Shown: piece by piece, positions 1-9,649 of the stretch
Layout of the letters: each line of letters begins with the position of its first letter
How positions within the stretch are numbered: position 1 is the first letter of the stretch
Source of the DNA: Acidobacteriaceae bacterium
GTDB taxonomy: Bacteria > Acidobacteriota > Terriglobia > Terriglobales > Acidobacteriaceae
Assembly: GCA_903642225.1 (NCBI GenBank)
Contig: CAHJWI010000025.1
Span: 1-60,350 of the forward strand
DNA length: 60,350 bases
Direction of reading: 5' to 3'
Program-made: the position numbers and the translations under genes
Notes under the pieces: generated by a model
Databases searched by the model: none
What the model saw: only the letters and a program-made list of their open reading frames with translations
What the model was told of the DNA's origin: nothing

Positions 1-3000
1 TCTTCTTCAACTCATGCACCACGTACTGCACCGCCCGCTCCAGCTGCGGATCGTGCCCATCCCGCACCAGCTTCGGATCGTCCTCTATCTCAATATCCGG
101 AGCCACGCCGATGTTCTCGATCTCAAACTCCCCATGCAGCCCATATAGCGCCGTCCGCGGAGCCGTAATGCTTCCCCCATCCAGCAGCACCGGGTAGCCG
201 CCGATGCCCACCAGCCCGCCCCACGTTCTCGTCCCCACCAGCGGCCCCAGCTTTGCCTGCCGAAATAACCACGGCATCGCATCCCCGCCGCTGCCCGCGT
301 TCTGGTTGATCAGCATCGCCTTCGGCCCAAAGATCGCACCCGTCGGCTCCGTCGTCCGCAGCCCCTGCCGGCTCTCGTAATTCAGCATCGGCGTCCGCTT
401 CAGCACGTCGATCACGTAATCCGCAATATCGCCGCCCTGGTTGTAACGCTCGTCCACAACCACGCCCTTGCGGTCCGCCTGCGCAAAAAAGTACCGGTTA
501 AAGCTGTTGAAGCCCGCACTCGCCGTGTTCGGCAGGTACACATACGCCACCTGCCCGCCACTCATCTCTGTCGTCTTCCTGATGTTGTTCTCGATCCATT
601 CCAGCGACCGCATATCCCGCTCGCTCGGCACCGGCACCACCAGCACATCGCGGCTGCCCTTCCCGTCCGCAGCCGGCGCCACCGTCAGCGTCGTCTGCTT
701 GCCCGCCAGTCCTTCAAACGCGGCGTACAGGTTGTCCGTTGCATGCAGCGGCGTCCCGTTCACCGCCAGCAGAAAGTCGCCGTCATGCACGTTCACGCCC
801 GGCTGTGTCAGCGGACTGTACAGCTGCGGATTCCAGTTGCCGCCCTGCACAATATGCGCAAACCGGTACCGGTCGCCCTCAATCGTATAGTTCGCTCCCA
901 GCAGCCCTGTCTTCGGTCCGTCGCCGCCGCTGTGCGGCCCGTTGATAAACATGTGGCCTACCGTGATCTCGCCCAGCATCTCTTCCTGCAAATACATCAG
1001 GTCGTTCCGGCAGCTCAGCCCGTCCACATACGGCTGGTACTTTGCCTTGATTTTCGCCAGGTCCAGGCCGTGCAAGCCCGGATCGTAGAAAAACTCACGC
1101 TCTATCCGCCAGCTTTCGGCATACATCTGCCGCCACTCCGCCCGCGGATCCACCTTGGTCTGCATCGCATCCACATGCAGTGGCTTGCCCGGCGTTCCGT
1201 CCGCGGCTGCCGGCGTCAGGTCCGACCCCGCCGCGATAAAGACTCCGTCTCCCTTGCGGTACAGCAGCTTGTCCCCGTCCAAGGACACGTCCATACTCTG
1301 CGCACCGTGCAGAATGTCTTCCGTCTTCCGGCTCTCCAGCGTAAAGCGATAGATTGATCGCAGCATCTGCTGCCCATCCGCAGCAGAGTTGGCCGCCGCA
1401 CTCCCCTCACCCAGCAGAATCACACCCGTCTTTGCCCGCACCAGCGAAACGTAGTTCCGCGCAGGTATCGGCAGCGCCACAATCCTCTGCTGAATCCCCG
1501 GCAGGTCCAGCTTCACCGTCGGCAGCGGCGCAGGCTTCTTGTCCTTGCCGTCCTTGTCCTTTCCGTCCTTGCCCTTGCCGTCCCCATCCTTCGCCGCGTC
1601 CTTCTTCTCATCCGTCTTGGCCGCATCCGTCGCCGCCGGCTTCTTGTCCTCTTCCGCTTTGGCGTTCTCGTCGTCGCTCTGCGGCGGAATCGGGCTCACA
1701 TCGTCCTTGTTTAGTACCGCCACGTACACGCTCGCCGTCGTCGTTCGGTTAAAACTTCCCAACCCAAACCCATCAATGGCCGGCCCGATATCCGTACTTG
1801 CCGTAAAGTAGATGTACTTGCCACCCGCATCCCAAACCGGGTTCGTCACATTCGACATCCCGTCCGTCATCTGCGTCGACTTGCCTGTTGCAATCTCATA
1901 CACAAACGCCGCATTTTCCAGCGACGGCAGCGACCGCGCATACAGAATCCACTTCGCGTCCGGCGAAAAGCTCGCGGCAAACCCCGGAGCTCCAAACCCC
2001 TCGCGCATCTCCCTGTCTACCCTCACCGGCCTCGCGGGACCCAGCGCAGGGTCCAGGTTCACCATCCAAAGGTTCAGCCGCTTGTCGCTGTACAGCAGCC
2101 GCTTTGAATCGGCAGACCACTTCGGCGAGTAATAGTAGGTCGGCGGCTGTCCCGGCTCTGCCCCCGCCAGGTCGATCACCCGCGGCGCAGCCAGCCCATC
2201 CTGGTCGCGGATGTACAGTTGGTACTCCCCGCTCGCATCGCTGAAGTACGCCACACTCTTGCCGTCCGCGCTCCACGCTGGCTCCCGCTCCGCAGCGTCC
2301 GATGTCCGGGTCAGGTTTCGCACGTCGCCCTTGTCCGCCGGCACGGTAAAGATCTCGCCGTGCGCCTCAAACACCGCGCGCACCCCCGTCGGTGAAATCC
2401 CTGCGTTCTGGATCTCATCCGGTCCTACTTTTGCCAGGTGCGGTATCAGCGCCGGCAGATCGCCGTCCAACTGCACGTTCAGCACAGCATCCTTGCCCGT
2501 CGCCGCATCCAGCAGGTGCACCACGCCAAACTGCTCGTACGCCAGGGTTCCGTTGTGGCCGCTCAGCGTCTTCAGGTCAAGACCACCGCGTCCCGCAACG
2601 CCATTCTCCAGCACCTGCTTCACCAGCTTCGTACCCACGTCATAGCGGAACAGCGACACCGGACCGTTCCTGTCCGACAGAAAGTACACCGCATCACCCA
2701 TCCACACCGGGTGGGTATCATTGCTGTTCTCTCGCGGCACCTTTACCCGGTCCAGCGTCTTCAGGTCCACTACCCAGATCGGCTCCGTCTGCCCGCCCCG
2801 GTACCTCTTCCAGCTCTCCGCCTGCCATTGCAGCCATGGCGTATACGCCAGGTGCGATCCATCCGGCGACATCGAACCGTCACTCGCGCTCGGCAGCGGC
2901 AATGCCTCCGGCAGACCCGATCCGTCCGCATGCACCCGGTACATTTTGAAATATGTGCGCACCGCCTCCTGCATGCTCGTCATCAGCAGGTCCTTGCCGT

Positions 3001-3352
3001 CCGGCGTCCACCCCGCCAGGTAATTGCCCTCCGGATGAAAGGTAATCCGGTGCGGCACCCCACCCGTCGCCGGCACCGTATATATGTCCGTGTTGCCCGC
3101 CGCCCGCACGGAGTACGCCACCGTGCGCCCATCCGGCGAAAAGTAAGGCCCATCCTGCACATCCGCCGTCGACGTCAGCCGCCGCGCGCTTCCACCGCCC
3201 CGCGACACCAGCCAGACGTCATCCGCATACCGGAATGCCACCTCCGTCTCCGACAATGAAGGCGCTCGCAGCAACCGCGGCGTCTGCGCCCAGGTCATCC
3301 ACGTGGAAGAAAATACAACAACGGCTGCAACGGCAAGCAGGGAGCGGCGCAT
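1..3352 (-). CDS. Tricorn-like S41 family peptidase (C-terminus cut by window edge)
   Basis: Reads leftwards from an ATG at 3352 with AAGGA about ten bases upstream. About 1117 residues are inside the window and the frame is still open at base 2. A signal peptide (residues 1-22, ending TWAQ) is followed by WD40/TolB-like propeller repeats with phrases such as YFSPDGRTVAYS, then a PDZ-like part and a C-terminal S41 catalytic domain. The motif NQNAGSGGDAMPW, with Ser near residue 1021, matches the nucleophile region of the family, and GTRTWGG and GHDPQLE near the end match the tricorn C-terminus. Bacterial tricorn homologues are about 1050-1100 residues, so only a few residues should be missing. 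Predicted role: an exported protease degrading oligopeptides in the periplasm. Family assignment is firm; substrate is unknown. Confidence 0.93.
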   Translation of the reverse strand, partial: MRRSLLAVAAVVVFSSTWMTWAQTPRLLRAPSLSETEVAFRYADDVWLVSRGGGSARRLTSTADVQDGPYFSPDGRTVAYSVRAAGNTDIYTVPATGGVPHRITFHPEGNYLAGWTPDGKDLLMTSMQEAVRTYFKMYRVHADGSGLPEALPLPSASDGSMSPDGSHLAYTPWLQWQAESWKRYRGGQTEPIWVVDLKTLDRVKVPRENSNDTHPVWMGDAVYFLSDRNGPVSLFRYDVGTKLVKQVLENGVAGRGGLDLKTLSGHNGTLAYEQFGVVHLLDAATGKDAVLNVQLDGDLPALIPHLAKVGPDEIQNAGISPTGVRAVFEAHGEIFTVPADKGDVRNLTRTSDAAEREPAWSADGKSVAYFSDASGEYQLYIRDQDGLAAPRVIDLAGAEPGQPPTYYYSPKWSADSKRLLYSDKRLNLWMVNLDPALGPARPVRVDREMREGFGAPGFAASFSPDAKWILYARSLPSLENAAFVYEIATGKSTQMTDGMSNVTNPVWDAGGKYIYFTASTDIGPAIDGFGLGSFNRTTTASVYVAVLNKDDVSPIPPQSDDENAKAEEDKKPAATDAAKTDEKKDAAKDGDGKGKDGKDKDGKDKKPAPLPTVKLDLPGIQQRIVALPIPARNYVSLVRAKTGVILLGEGSAAANSAADGQQMLRSIYRFTLESRKTEDILHGAQSMDVSLDGDKLLYRKGDGVFIAAGSDLTPAAADGTPGKPLHVDAMQTKVDPRAEWRQMYAESWRIEREFFYDPGLHGLDLAKIKAKYQPYVDGLSCRNDLMYLQEEMLGEITVGHMFINGPHSGGDGPKTGLLGANYTIEGDRYRFAHIVQGGNWNPQLYSPLTQPGVNVHDGDFLLAVNGTPLHATDNLYAAFEGLAGKQTTLTVAPAADGKGSRDVLVVPVPSERDMRSLEWIENNIRKTTEMSGGQVAYVYLPNTASAGFNSFNRYFFAQADRKGVVVDERYNQGGDIADYVIDVLKRTPMLNYESRQGLRTTEPTGAIFGPKAMLINQNAGSGGDAMPWLFRQAKLGPLVGTRTWGGLVGIGGYPVLLDGGSITAPRTALYGLHGEFEIENIGVAPDIEIEDDPKLVRDGHDPQLERAVQYVVHELKK

Positions 3353-3642
3353 GAGGTGTGATCCTTGTTGAGGTTGCGGAGATTCTACAGCCCACCTACG
3401 AACAACCCAGCCCAGCGGTTCCCTCCACCAGAAACCTGTCAACCCCCCATCCGTCTTGCTTGCCCCGCAAGCTGCAGCATCGCAACAACTTACGCCCCGA
3501 AAATACTTGGCACACTCTATATTACCCGCCCGGTAAAATAGAAACAGCAGCAAAAACCCGAAAGACGCTAAGTTCCGCTAAGTCACGAACTTACAAACCG
3601 GTCCTTTGCAATCAGGAATTTAGAAAAGAAGGGGAGGGGGAT
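3353..3642 (+). promoter_or_regulatory. mnmA/tricorn divergent spacer with a leader hairpin
   Basis: This 290-base spacer separates the divergent tricorn-like gene and mnmA. It holds an inverted repeat, TAAGTTC at 3569-3575 and GAACTTA at 3587-3593 with an 11-base loop, inside the probable mnmA leader. A TTGGCA at 3507-3512 and a TAAAAT at 3534-3539 resemble promoter elements, but the 21-base spacing is too long for a confident sigma-70 call. A strong ribosome binding site (GGGGAGGGGG) lies just before the mnmA ATG. Confidence 0.3.
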
Positions 3643-4761
3643 ATGCAGGAAACCATCGCAGTCGCAATGAGCGGAGGCGTCGACTCCTCCGCAGTCGCTG
3701 CCCTCCTCCACTCCCAGGGCAAGAACATCATCGGCCTCACCCTCCAGCTCTGGGACCAGCGAAGACTCGCTCACCACGAAGGCATGCCAGAATCCGTCCA
3801 GGGTCGCTGCTGCTCCATCGACGACGTCTACGACGCCAGAAGAGTCGCCGAACACCTCGGCATCCCCTACTACGTCGTCAACCAGCAAAAGCGATTCGAA
3901 GAAGACGTCGTCAAACCCTTCGTCGCCGACTACCTCAACGGCCGAACTCCAATCCCCTGCACCCTGTGCAACAACCACCTCAAATTCGACCAACTCCTCG
4001 TCACCGCCCGAGGCATCGGAGCCGAGCGCGTTGCCACCGGTCACTACGCTCGAGTGAACTTCGACGAAGAGAGAGGTCGCTGGCTACTCAAACGGCCCGC
4101 CGACACGGCAAAGGACCAGAGCTACTTCCTCTTCGGCCTTACCCAGGAGCAGCTCAGCCGAACCCTCTTTCCACTCGGAGACATGGTCAAACCAGCCGTC
4201 CGTAAGCTCGCTGCCGCCCAGGGCCTGCGCGTCGCCAACAAGCCGGATTCCCAGGAAATCTGCTTCATCCCGGGCGGAGACTACAAGACCTTCCTCACCG
4301 CCTACCTCAGTGAACAAGGCCGAGATATGCCGGACTCCTCAGGCGACCTCGTCACCCCTGACGGCGAAGTCGTCGGCCACCACGAAGGCATCCACAGCTT
4401 CACCATCGGCCAGAAAAAAGGCGTCCAGCAACGCCTCACCTCGCACCAGCAAACACCCTTCTTCGTCCTCGGCATCGAGCCTGCAAGCAACCGTGTCATC
4501 GTCGGCGAAGACAGCCTTCTCCACCAGCGCACCGCCATCGTTGACCGAGCCAACTGGATCAGCATCGCTGAGCTGCGCGAACCCATGCGCGTCCTCGCAA
4601 AAATCCGCCACCGCCACGAGCCCGCTCCGGCCACTCTGCGGATGCACGGTGACAGCCTCGTCGAGTGCACCTTCGACAACCCGCAACGAGCCATCACTCC
4701 CGGCCAAGCTGCTCTCTTCTTCCAACATGACCTGGTTGTCGGAGGAGGATGGATCAGGTGA
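3643..4761 (+). CDS. mnmA: tRNA-specific 2-thiouridylase MnmA
   Basis: A 372-residue protein, the usual MnmA length. It activates U34 of tRNA-Lys, -Glu and -Gln with ATP and inserts sulfur to make 2-thiouridine, working in the cytoplasm with a sulfur relay. The PP-loop SGGVDSS is at residues 10-16. The first catalytic Cys region reads IPCTLCNNHLKFD and the second reads EICFIPGGDY, both in the expected order. The reading frame is open upstream to 3358, but the ATG at 3643 has GGGGAGGGGG in front of it and starts exactly at the conserved N terminus. The gene stands alone, divergent from the protease. Nothing is missing from the active site. Confidence 0.96.
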   Translation: MQETIAVAMSGGVDSSAVAALLHSQGKNIIGLTLQLWDQRRLAHHEGMPESVQGRCCSIDDVYDARRVAEHLGIPYYVVNQQKRFEEDVVKPFVADYLNGRTPIPCTLCNNHLKFDQLLVTARGIGAERVATGHYARVNFDEERGRWLLKRPADTAKDQSYFLFGLTQEQLSRTLFPLGDMVKPAVRKLAAAQGLRVANKPDSQEICFIPGGDYKTFLTAYLSEQGRDMPDSSGDLVTPDGEVVGHHEGIHSFTIGQKKGVQQRLTSHQQTPFFVLGIEPASNRVIVGEDSLLHQRTAIVDRANWISIAELREPMRVLAKIRHRHEPAPATLRMHGDSLVECTFDNPQRAITPGQAALFFQHDLVVGGGWIR

Positions 4762-4814
4762 AGCAGCCACAAGCCAAATCCCAGCCCATGTCGAAAGACA
4801 TGGGCTTCTCTCTG

Positions 4815-5900
4815 CTACTCGTTATGAGTTTCCTCAAGATGATCGCTCCAACGCTGCAACAACTTCGGTGTCTTCAGCGTCGATCCAGCCACCGCAACCT
4901 GGTTCCCGTTCGGCTTCGGCAAAAACGCACGCGTCATCAACCCAGCCACACCGGCTGCAACCGAAGGTGCCAAACCAACGGCCCTCGCTCCAAGCCACGC
5001 CTGCGGTGTAATCGTGATCTCAGCCACACGATCCACCGTCGCGTTGTAGATTTTCCGCGCCGCACTTGCTGCAGAGGCCGAAGCTCCAGGCAGCATCGCA
5101 CCCAGGCTGAACCAGTCATACTCGGCTTGCGAATCACCACCAAATTTCGCATTGCCATGCGATCCAGTCCGCATCAGCCCAGGACAGACAGTCGTCACAC
5201 AAACCCCGGTGCCACTCAGCTCCGCATGCAAACCCTCGCTGAAGCCCACCAACGCAAACTTTGAAGCCACATACGGCAGCATGTGCGGCACGGCGATCTT
5301 TCCACCGATCGAAGCAATGTTCACAATACTTCCACTCCCTCGTTGCTGCATGTGAGGCAAAGCAGCCTGAATAGTATGAACTGCACCGAAGAAGTTCACC
5401 GCCATCGATTCCTCAAACGCGCTGAATGGCTGGTCCTGGAACGGTGCGACATCAACAACACCGGCACAGTTCACCAGCACATCTACCCTCCCATAGCGCT
5501 CGATTGCCATTGCCATGAGCCGCTCGCAGTCTTCCACCTTGGTCACGTCGCATTCCACGGTCAAGGCAGTCGACGCATTCGCAATGGCACCCTCGCGCGC
5601 AAGCGTCCCAAGCGCCCGGTGCAACTCCTCGTTCTTACGAGCAGCAAGCACCAGGTGCGCCCCATGTCTACCGAACTCTTTCGCGACCATTAGCCCCAGC
5701 CCTCGGCTGCCCCCAGTCACCACCACCACCCTGCCCTTCACAGCATCCGCACGACGGCGAGCCGTATACACCGCAGACGCCGTCGCTGCGGCACCCAGCA
5801 GGGCCAATGCAACCGTGCTCTCTCTGCGGTAAACCCGCGCCTTATACCGCGCGTAGCCCACCACCGCCCTGCCACCCAGCTTCAACACTTTGCCAATCAT
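4815..5900 (-). CDS. Short-chain dehydrogenase/reductase with N-terminal membrane anchor
   Basis: An NAD(P)-dependent SDR of about 361 residues. An N-terminal stretch (VALALLGAAATASAVYTARRR) can anchor it in the membrane, followed by the Rossmann glycine motif TGGSRGLG, the NCAG motif and the catalytic YVASK with an upstream Ser (IVNIAS). The C-terminal 90 residues, after the core, are longer than in minimal SDRs and contain another hydrophobic stretch. The start is uncertain: ATG 5900 (MIGKVLK) is preferred, but an in-frame GTG at 5948 would add 16 residues and lies behind a GTGGGG. It is convergent with mnmA and divergent from the MerR gene. The substrate cannot be told from sequence. Confidence 0.9.
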   Translation of the reverse strand: MIGKVLKLGGRAVVGYARYKARVYRRESTVALALLGAAATASAVYTARRRADAVKGRVVVVTGGSRGLGLMVAKEFGRHGAHLVLAARKNEELHRALGTLAREGAIANASTALTVECDVTKVEDCERLMAMAIERYGRVDVLVNCAGVVDVAPFQDQPFSAFEESMAVNFFGAVHTIQAALPHMQQRGSGSIVNIASIGGKIAVPHMLPYVASKFALVGFSEGLHAELSGTGVCVTTVCPGLMRTGSHGNAKFGGDSQAEYDWFSLGAMLPGASASAASAARKIYNATVDRVAEITITPQAWLGARAVGLAPSVAAGVAGLMTRAFLPKPNGNQVAVAGSTLKTPKLLQRWSDHLEETHNE

Positions 5901-5996
5901 GCCGAGTAGGACGCAGTCGGATGACCCCGCCGTTGTGCGGGCCTTCACCCCACGTCTGGCGCGCCGTCAATACGATTCCGTAGAATGAGGTACGCA

Positions 5997-6455
5997 ATGG
6001 CAACCAGGCGGAAAAAGAGCGGCGCGTACATGATTTCGGCCGTAGCCGAGATGTACGAGATTCACCCCCAAACGCTCCGCCTGTACGAACGGGAAGGCCT
6101 CCTGCGCCCCTCCCGCTCCGACGGCAACACCCGCCTCTATACCGAGGGAGACCTGGAGCGGCTGGAATTTATCCTGAATCTCGCACGCGACCTGGGCGTC
6201 AACATCGCTGGCATTGCGATCATCCTGCAAATGCGTGAACGCATGGAACAGATGAACACCGAGATGCAGGGCTTCGTCGATTACGTCAGAACGGAGATGC
6301 TGACCCGCATGCAGAGCATGCCGCGCGACACGGCGGGGCTGGTGCCCATGCCCCGCACCAGCGCCCGTACGGTTTTGGTACCACGTGCAGCATCGCCCCT
6401 GGTTGAAGCCGCACGAAGCCTGCCCAGCGGCAAGCCGGCAGCCAAGAAGCGTTGA
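5997..6455 (+). CDS. hspR: HspR-like MerR family transcriptional regulator
   Basis: A 152-residue MerR-type regulator whose helix-turn-helix reads YEIHPQTLRLYEREGLLRPSR, then NTRLYTEGDLERL and an RDLGVNIAGI helix. This is the HspR pattern: HspR represses dnaK/clpB-type heat-shock operons by binding HAIR inverted repeats. After the DNA-binding part come a short MRERMEQM coiled segment and a basic tail ending AKKR. The ATG at 5997 has GAGG seven bases upstream; the in-frame ATG at 5985 has no ribosome binding site. In many genomes hspR sits in the dnaK operon; here dnaK lies about 21 kb away but carries a HAIR-like site (27281-27301). The stop overlaps the start of the next gene. HspR function is inference from similarity. 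Confidence 0.85.
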   Translation: MATRRKKSGAYMISAVAEMYEIHPQTLRLYEREGLLRPSRSDGNTRLYTEGDLERLEFILNLARDLGVNIAGIAIILQMRERMEQMNTEMQGFVDYVRTEMLTRMQSMPRDTAGLVPMPRTSARTVLVPRAASPLVEAARSLPSGKPAAKKR

Positions 6456-7630
6456 GCCTGGGTGTGAACAGTGTTGCATTTGACATCGCCGTGGTCGGCA
6501 TCGCCACGTCCACCACTTACTGCGCGCTCGTAGTGCGTGCTGCTCTGCGCTTCAACCGACGCCGAACCGGGGCCGAGGCCACACCCGCCGACTTCGCACC
6601 TCCCGTCAGCATGCTCAAGCCACTGCACGGAGCAGAGCCAGGGCTCGCCAGCAACCTGGAAAGCTTCTTCCTGCAGCACTATGCCGGCGAGTACGAAATT
6701 CTTTTCTGCGCAAGGCATGAAGACGATGCCGGCCTGGCACTGGCGCGCTCCATCGCGGCTCGACACCCGTCCGTCAACGCGCACTTCCTCACATGCGGCG
6801 AGCCGCAGTTTCCCAATCCCAAAATGTACTCGCTCGCTGCACTGACCGCAGCCGCAACCCACGACCTGCTCGTCACAAGCGACGCCGACGCACGCGTTGC
6901 CCCGGACTACCTGGCCCGCTGTGTGCAAGAACTCGCACATCCCGGCGCAGATTTAGCCTCGTGCTTGTACATCGGCATCGTCGACGAACCCGGTCTGCCC
7001 TTGCGGCTAGACGCTCTCGGCAAAAGCGTCGAAATGAGCTCCGGCGTGCTTGTTGCAGACATGCTGAGCGGCACAGACTTTGCACTTGGTGTCACCATGA
7101 TCTTGCGCAAACAGGCTTTTGCAGAAGCCGGTGGCTTTGCTGACCTCGGAAACTTCTGGGCCGAGGATTTTGTTCTCGGCAATCGGCTCGCCTCGAGTGG
7201 CAAGGGTGTGGCTGTGGCAAGCCACGTCATCGGCCTCGTCGTCACTGCCGACAGCGTTGCGCATTCCCTGCGCAACCAGCTCCGGTGGGCGCAAAGTACA
7301 CGCCGTTCTCGCCCCTGGGGACACTTCGGCACAGGCCTCACATTCGCCATGCCCTTCGGTGTGCTCGGCTTTTTCGCGGAGGTACTTCGCGGACACTGGG
7401 CGCTTGCATCCTTCTTTCTCGTTGCCGCCATCGTCAATCGCCTGGTGCAGGCCAGCGTTGTTCTGCACGCGCTGGGTGCAAAGCGCACCGCCAAAGACGT
7501 GTTGATCTATCCACTCCGCGATCTGCTGGGCAGCCTCATCTGGCTTGCGAGCTATCTCCCTGCGGACACCCGCTATCACGGCACCGCCTTTCGCATCATG
7601 CCGGACGGCCGGCTCTCAAAGCAGAGCTAG
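6452..7630 (+). CDS. hpnI: HpnI-like GT21 glycosyltransferase (ceramide glucosyltransferase family)
   Basis: A 392-residue membrane glycosyltransferase. N-terminal membrane segment at residues 8-26, then VSMLKPLHGAEPGL, the nucleotide-sugar acidic motifs (ARHEDD, TSDADARV), the NFWAEDFVLG region and a QLRWAQSTRRSRP motif equivalent to the Q/RxxRW of GT2/GT21 enzymes, followed by C-terminal membrane helices. HpnI homologues transfer N-acetylglucosamine to bacteriohopanetetrol or act on sphingolipid-type acceptors. The first usable start is TTG 6452, overlapping the regulator stop; a GTG at 6464 is an alternative. The four-base overlap suggests one transcript with the HspR-like gene. No HpnH, HpnJ or squalene cyclase gene lies nearby, so the acceptor lipid is uncertain. 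Confidence 0.82.
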   Translation: MSLGVNSVAFDIAVVGIATSTTYCALVVRAALRFNRRRTGAEATPADFAPPVSMLKPLHGAEPGLASNLESFFLQHYAGEYEILFCARHEDDAGLALARSIAARHPSVNAHFLTCGEPQFPNPKMYSLAALTAAATHDLLVTSDADARVAPDYLARCVQELAHPGADLASCLYIGIVDEPGLPLRLDALGKSVEMSSGVLVADMLSGTDFALGVTMILRKQAFAEAGGFADLGNFWAEDFVLGNRLASSGKGVAVASHVIGLVVTADSVAHSLRNQLRWAQSTRRSRPWGHFGTGLTFAMPFGVLGFFAEVLRGHWALASFFLVAAIVNRLVQASVVLHALGAKRTAKDVLIYPLRDLLGSLIWLASYLPADTRYHGTAFRIMPDGRLSKQS

Positions 7631-7632
7631 GC

Positions 7633-9501
7633 CTATCGATTCGTCAGCACAGTCTTCCCACCAACAGAGGCAAATACCCTTGTCGGTCCAAGCCTTCGCA
7701 GGTCCGTCTCCCGCGCCGCAGAATACGTCATCAAAAAGATGCGTTGCTGACCGGTCCACGCACGGTGAAGAGCATCTTCGTCCGCAAAGATTGACGGTGC
7801 GTCCGGCCAGAACGATCCAAACCACGGACCGTTAACACGTCCATTTACCAGGACCAGACGATGCCTCGTGTAAAACAGCAACGTCGACCCGCTGGTCAAC
7901 TCACCGTCCAGCCACACACCGTCGTCCGGTCGCAAATCGTGCGCGATGTCCATCGCCAGGCCCTTCGACCCAATGATGGGATAGAACCTTGATAAGCCCG
8001 AGTGCACGCACAGCAGCACGCCACACATACCCACTGCGAGCGTTAGGTTCGCCGCATAGGTGTGGCGTCGCCGTCGCAAGAGCCATGCCAATGGACCCAC
8101 CGCCAGCAAGGACACAGCAACACCCAGCAGCGGCGCTCGAAAAAAGCCCATCGCCCGCGTGGTCAGGTCATGCATATGGCCCAGTGCAAGGTTGTACTGG
8201 TCGGGATTGCTGGTGAGCACTTCACTCACATCCGCGCCGGCACGAGCGGACGGCGCCCGGATAGCTAGCGTGCCGCACAACAGGGCCAACAGGAGCGCCA
8301 CTGGAGTAAGAAGTACCGCGGACCATCGCAGCAGGGACCGGGCCACGTGCCCATCACCACGCTCAGCCATCACCATCGCACAACCGGCGAGCAGCGCCAA
8401 TGCAGGCAATGCTGGAAGCGAGTAGTACTCCTGCCGCGATGAAAGCGTAAAGAAGCCAAGCACCATGCCAGCCCACAGCACCGGTGTAAGTGCAGCCTCA
8501 CGCGTGCGCGTCGAAGTGGAACGTCGGGAGCGCCACACCTGTACGCACCAGCGTCCGGCACCCGGCAGAAATGCTGCCCATGGCATGAGCCACAAAAGGA
8601 ACATGGCCCAAAACAGCGGTATCGGCAGCTGGCCGTAATCATGGGGTATGCGCAGACCACGAAAGCGCATGAAGTGCTCATTTACAAGGTAGAACCACGC
8701 CCACCCGGCGCGTGTCGGCAGGCCCACTCCCGCCGGCATGGGGATGGGTGGATTGCGCCACGCCGCCAACACATGCCAGGGCAGCGCAACAGCACAAAAA
8801 ATGGCTACGCTGCTAACAGGATGCATGCGCCGAAGTTGGCGAACCTGCCCGGTAAGCAGCGCATACAGCGCGACAAAGCCGATGGGAAACACGATCCCAA
8901 TCAGGCCTTTTGTCAGCAGGTTCAACGCCATCACGACAGCGAAGGAGAACATAGGCAAAGCCGTCCGCTCGCCTGCCCTTGCCTGGTCCAGGGCGATCAG
9001 GAATAGGTGAACGCCCAGCGTCATCCACAGCGCATTCAGGATGTCGGGAATATAGAACCGCGTGAACAGGTACGGTCCCAGACTCGTCGCCATGACGAGT
9101 GCCGCATAGAACCCGCCACGCTCCCCGTACAGGCGCTTGCCCAGCGCGTACACACTAAAGAACAGCCCAAGAACACACAGGGAAAGAGGCAGGCGCGCGG
9201 CCCAGTCATATGGCCCCAATACCTTCATGCTGGCTGCAGCCATCCAGTACATCAAGGGAGGTTTGTCGAAAAATCGCACACCATCCACATACGGCGTCAC
9301 GTAGTCGTGGCGCACGAGCATCTCGCGTGCGGCTTCAATGTAAATTGAGTCCACATCGTCCAGCAGACCCGGAGTAAACAGACAACCAAGGTGCAACACC
9401 AGCCACACAGCAACCAGTACCAGCATCGACGATCCGCGTATGGGTGTATCACCCAGGTGCGCCGTCGAGAAAGATTTTGAAAGTTCGGCATTCGCCGTCA
9501 T
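7633..9501 (-). CDS. ArnT/PMT-like membrane glycosyltransferase, paralogue 1
   Basis: A 622-residue GT83/PMT-type integral membrane protein with about a dozen hydrophobic segments. The first loop contains LLDDVDSIYIEAAREML, the acidic motif that in ArnT and PMT enzymes binds the lipid-linked donor, and then DKPPLMYWM, which is typical of ArnT. Such enzymes move a sugar from a polyprenyl phosphate carrier to lipid A or another periplasmic acceptor. It is convergent with the HpnI-like gene (two bases apart) and divergent from paralogue 2 at 9650, with which it shares near-identical first-loop motifs (AAREMLVRHDYVT). Donor and acceptor sugars are unknown. Confidence 0.88.
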   Translation of the reverse strand: MTANAELSKSFSTAHLGDTPIRGSSMLVLVAVWLVLHLGCLFTPGLLDDVDSIYIEAAREMLVRHDYVTPYVDGVRFFDKPPLMYWMAAASMKVLGPYDWAARLPLSLCVLGLFFSVYALGKRLYGERGGFYAALVMATSLGPYLFTRFYIPDILNALWMTLGVHLFLIALDQARAGERTALPMFSFAVVMALNLLTKGLIGIVFPIGFVALYALLTGQVRQLRRMHPVSSVAIFCAVALPWHVLAAWRNPPIPMPAGVGLPTRAGWAWFYLVNEHFMRFRGLRIPHDYGQLPIPLFWAMFLLWLMPWAAFLPGAGRWCVQVWRSRRSTSTRTREAALTPVLWAGMVLGFFTLSSRQEYYSLPALPALALLAGCAMVMAERGDGHVARSLLRWSAVLLTPVALLLALLCGTLAIRAPSARAGADVSEVLTSNPDQYNLALGHMHDLTTRAMGFFRAPLLGVAVSLLAVGPLAWLLRRRRHTYAANLTLAVGMCGVLLCVHSGLSRFYPIIGSKGLAMDIAHDLRPDDGVWLDGELTSGSTLLFYTRHRLVLVNGRVNGPWFGSFWPDAPSIFADEDALHRAWTGQQRIFLMTYSAARETDLRRLGPTRVFASVGGKTVLTNR

Positions 9502-9649
9502 GGCAGAGTTCCCCGTTGACTATAGAGCAGGTCCGGCGAACACGCGACCGCAAACGACGCACCCTGTACTGTTGCCGGAACATCCAACACTAATCTCAGG
9601 GCAGCGCCACCGTGAACGGCTGCACGTGAAAGGACTTACCGCCCAACGC
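9502..9649. promoter_or_regulatory. Shared spacer between divergent glycosyltransferase paralogues
   Basis: A 148-base spacer between divergent genes that must carry both promoters. The reading frame of the rightward gene is open through it, but that stretch has no family similarity and would overlap the leftward gene. I see no clear -35/-10 pair or operator; AAAGGA at 9629-9634 may be a distant ribosome binding site for the 9650 start. Confidence 0.35.

Noticed and set aside
3507..3530. Sigma-54 promoter (TTGGCAC) upstream of mnmA
   Set aside because: The -24 half matches but the TTGC -12 half is missing at the right distance.
3550..3642. Possible cyclic-di-GMP (GEMM) riboswitch before mnmA
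   Set aside because: CGAAAGACGCTAAG slightly resembles the GEMM core, but the expected second helix and the GGCAAACC-type segment are absent, and mnmA is not a usual target.
9440..9649. N-terminal extension of the second ArnT-like gene
   Set aside because: It would overlap the divergent paralogue's start, has no similarity to the family and makes the protein 70 residues longer than its paralogue.
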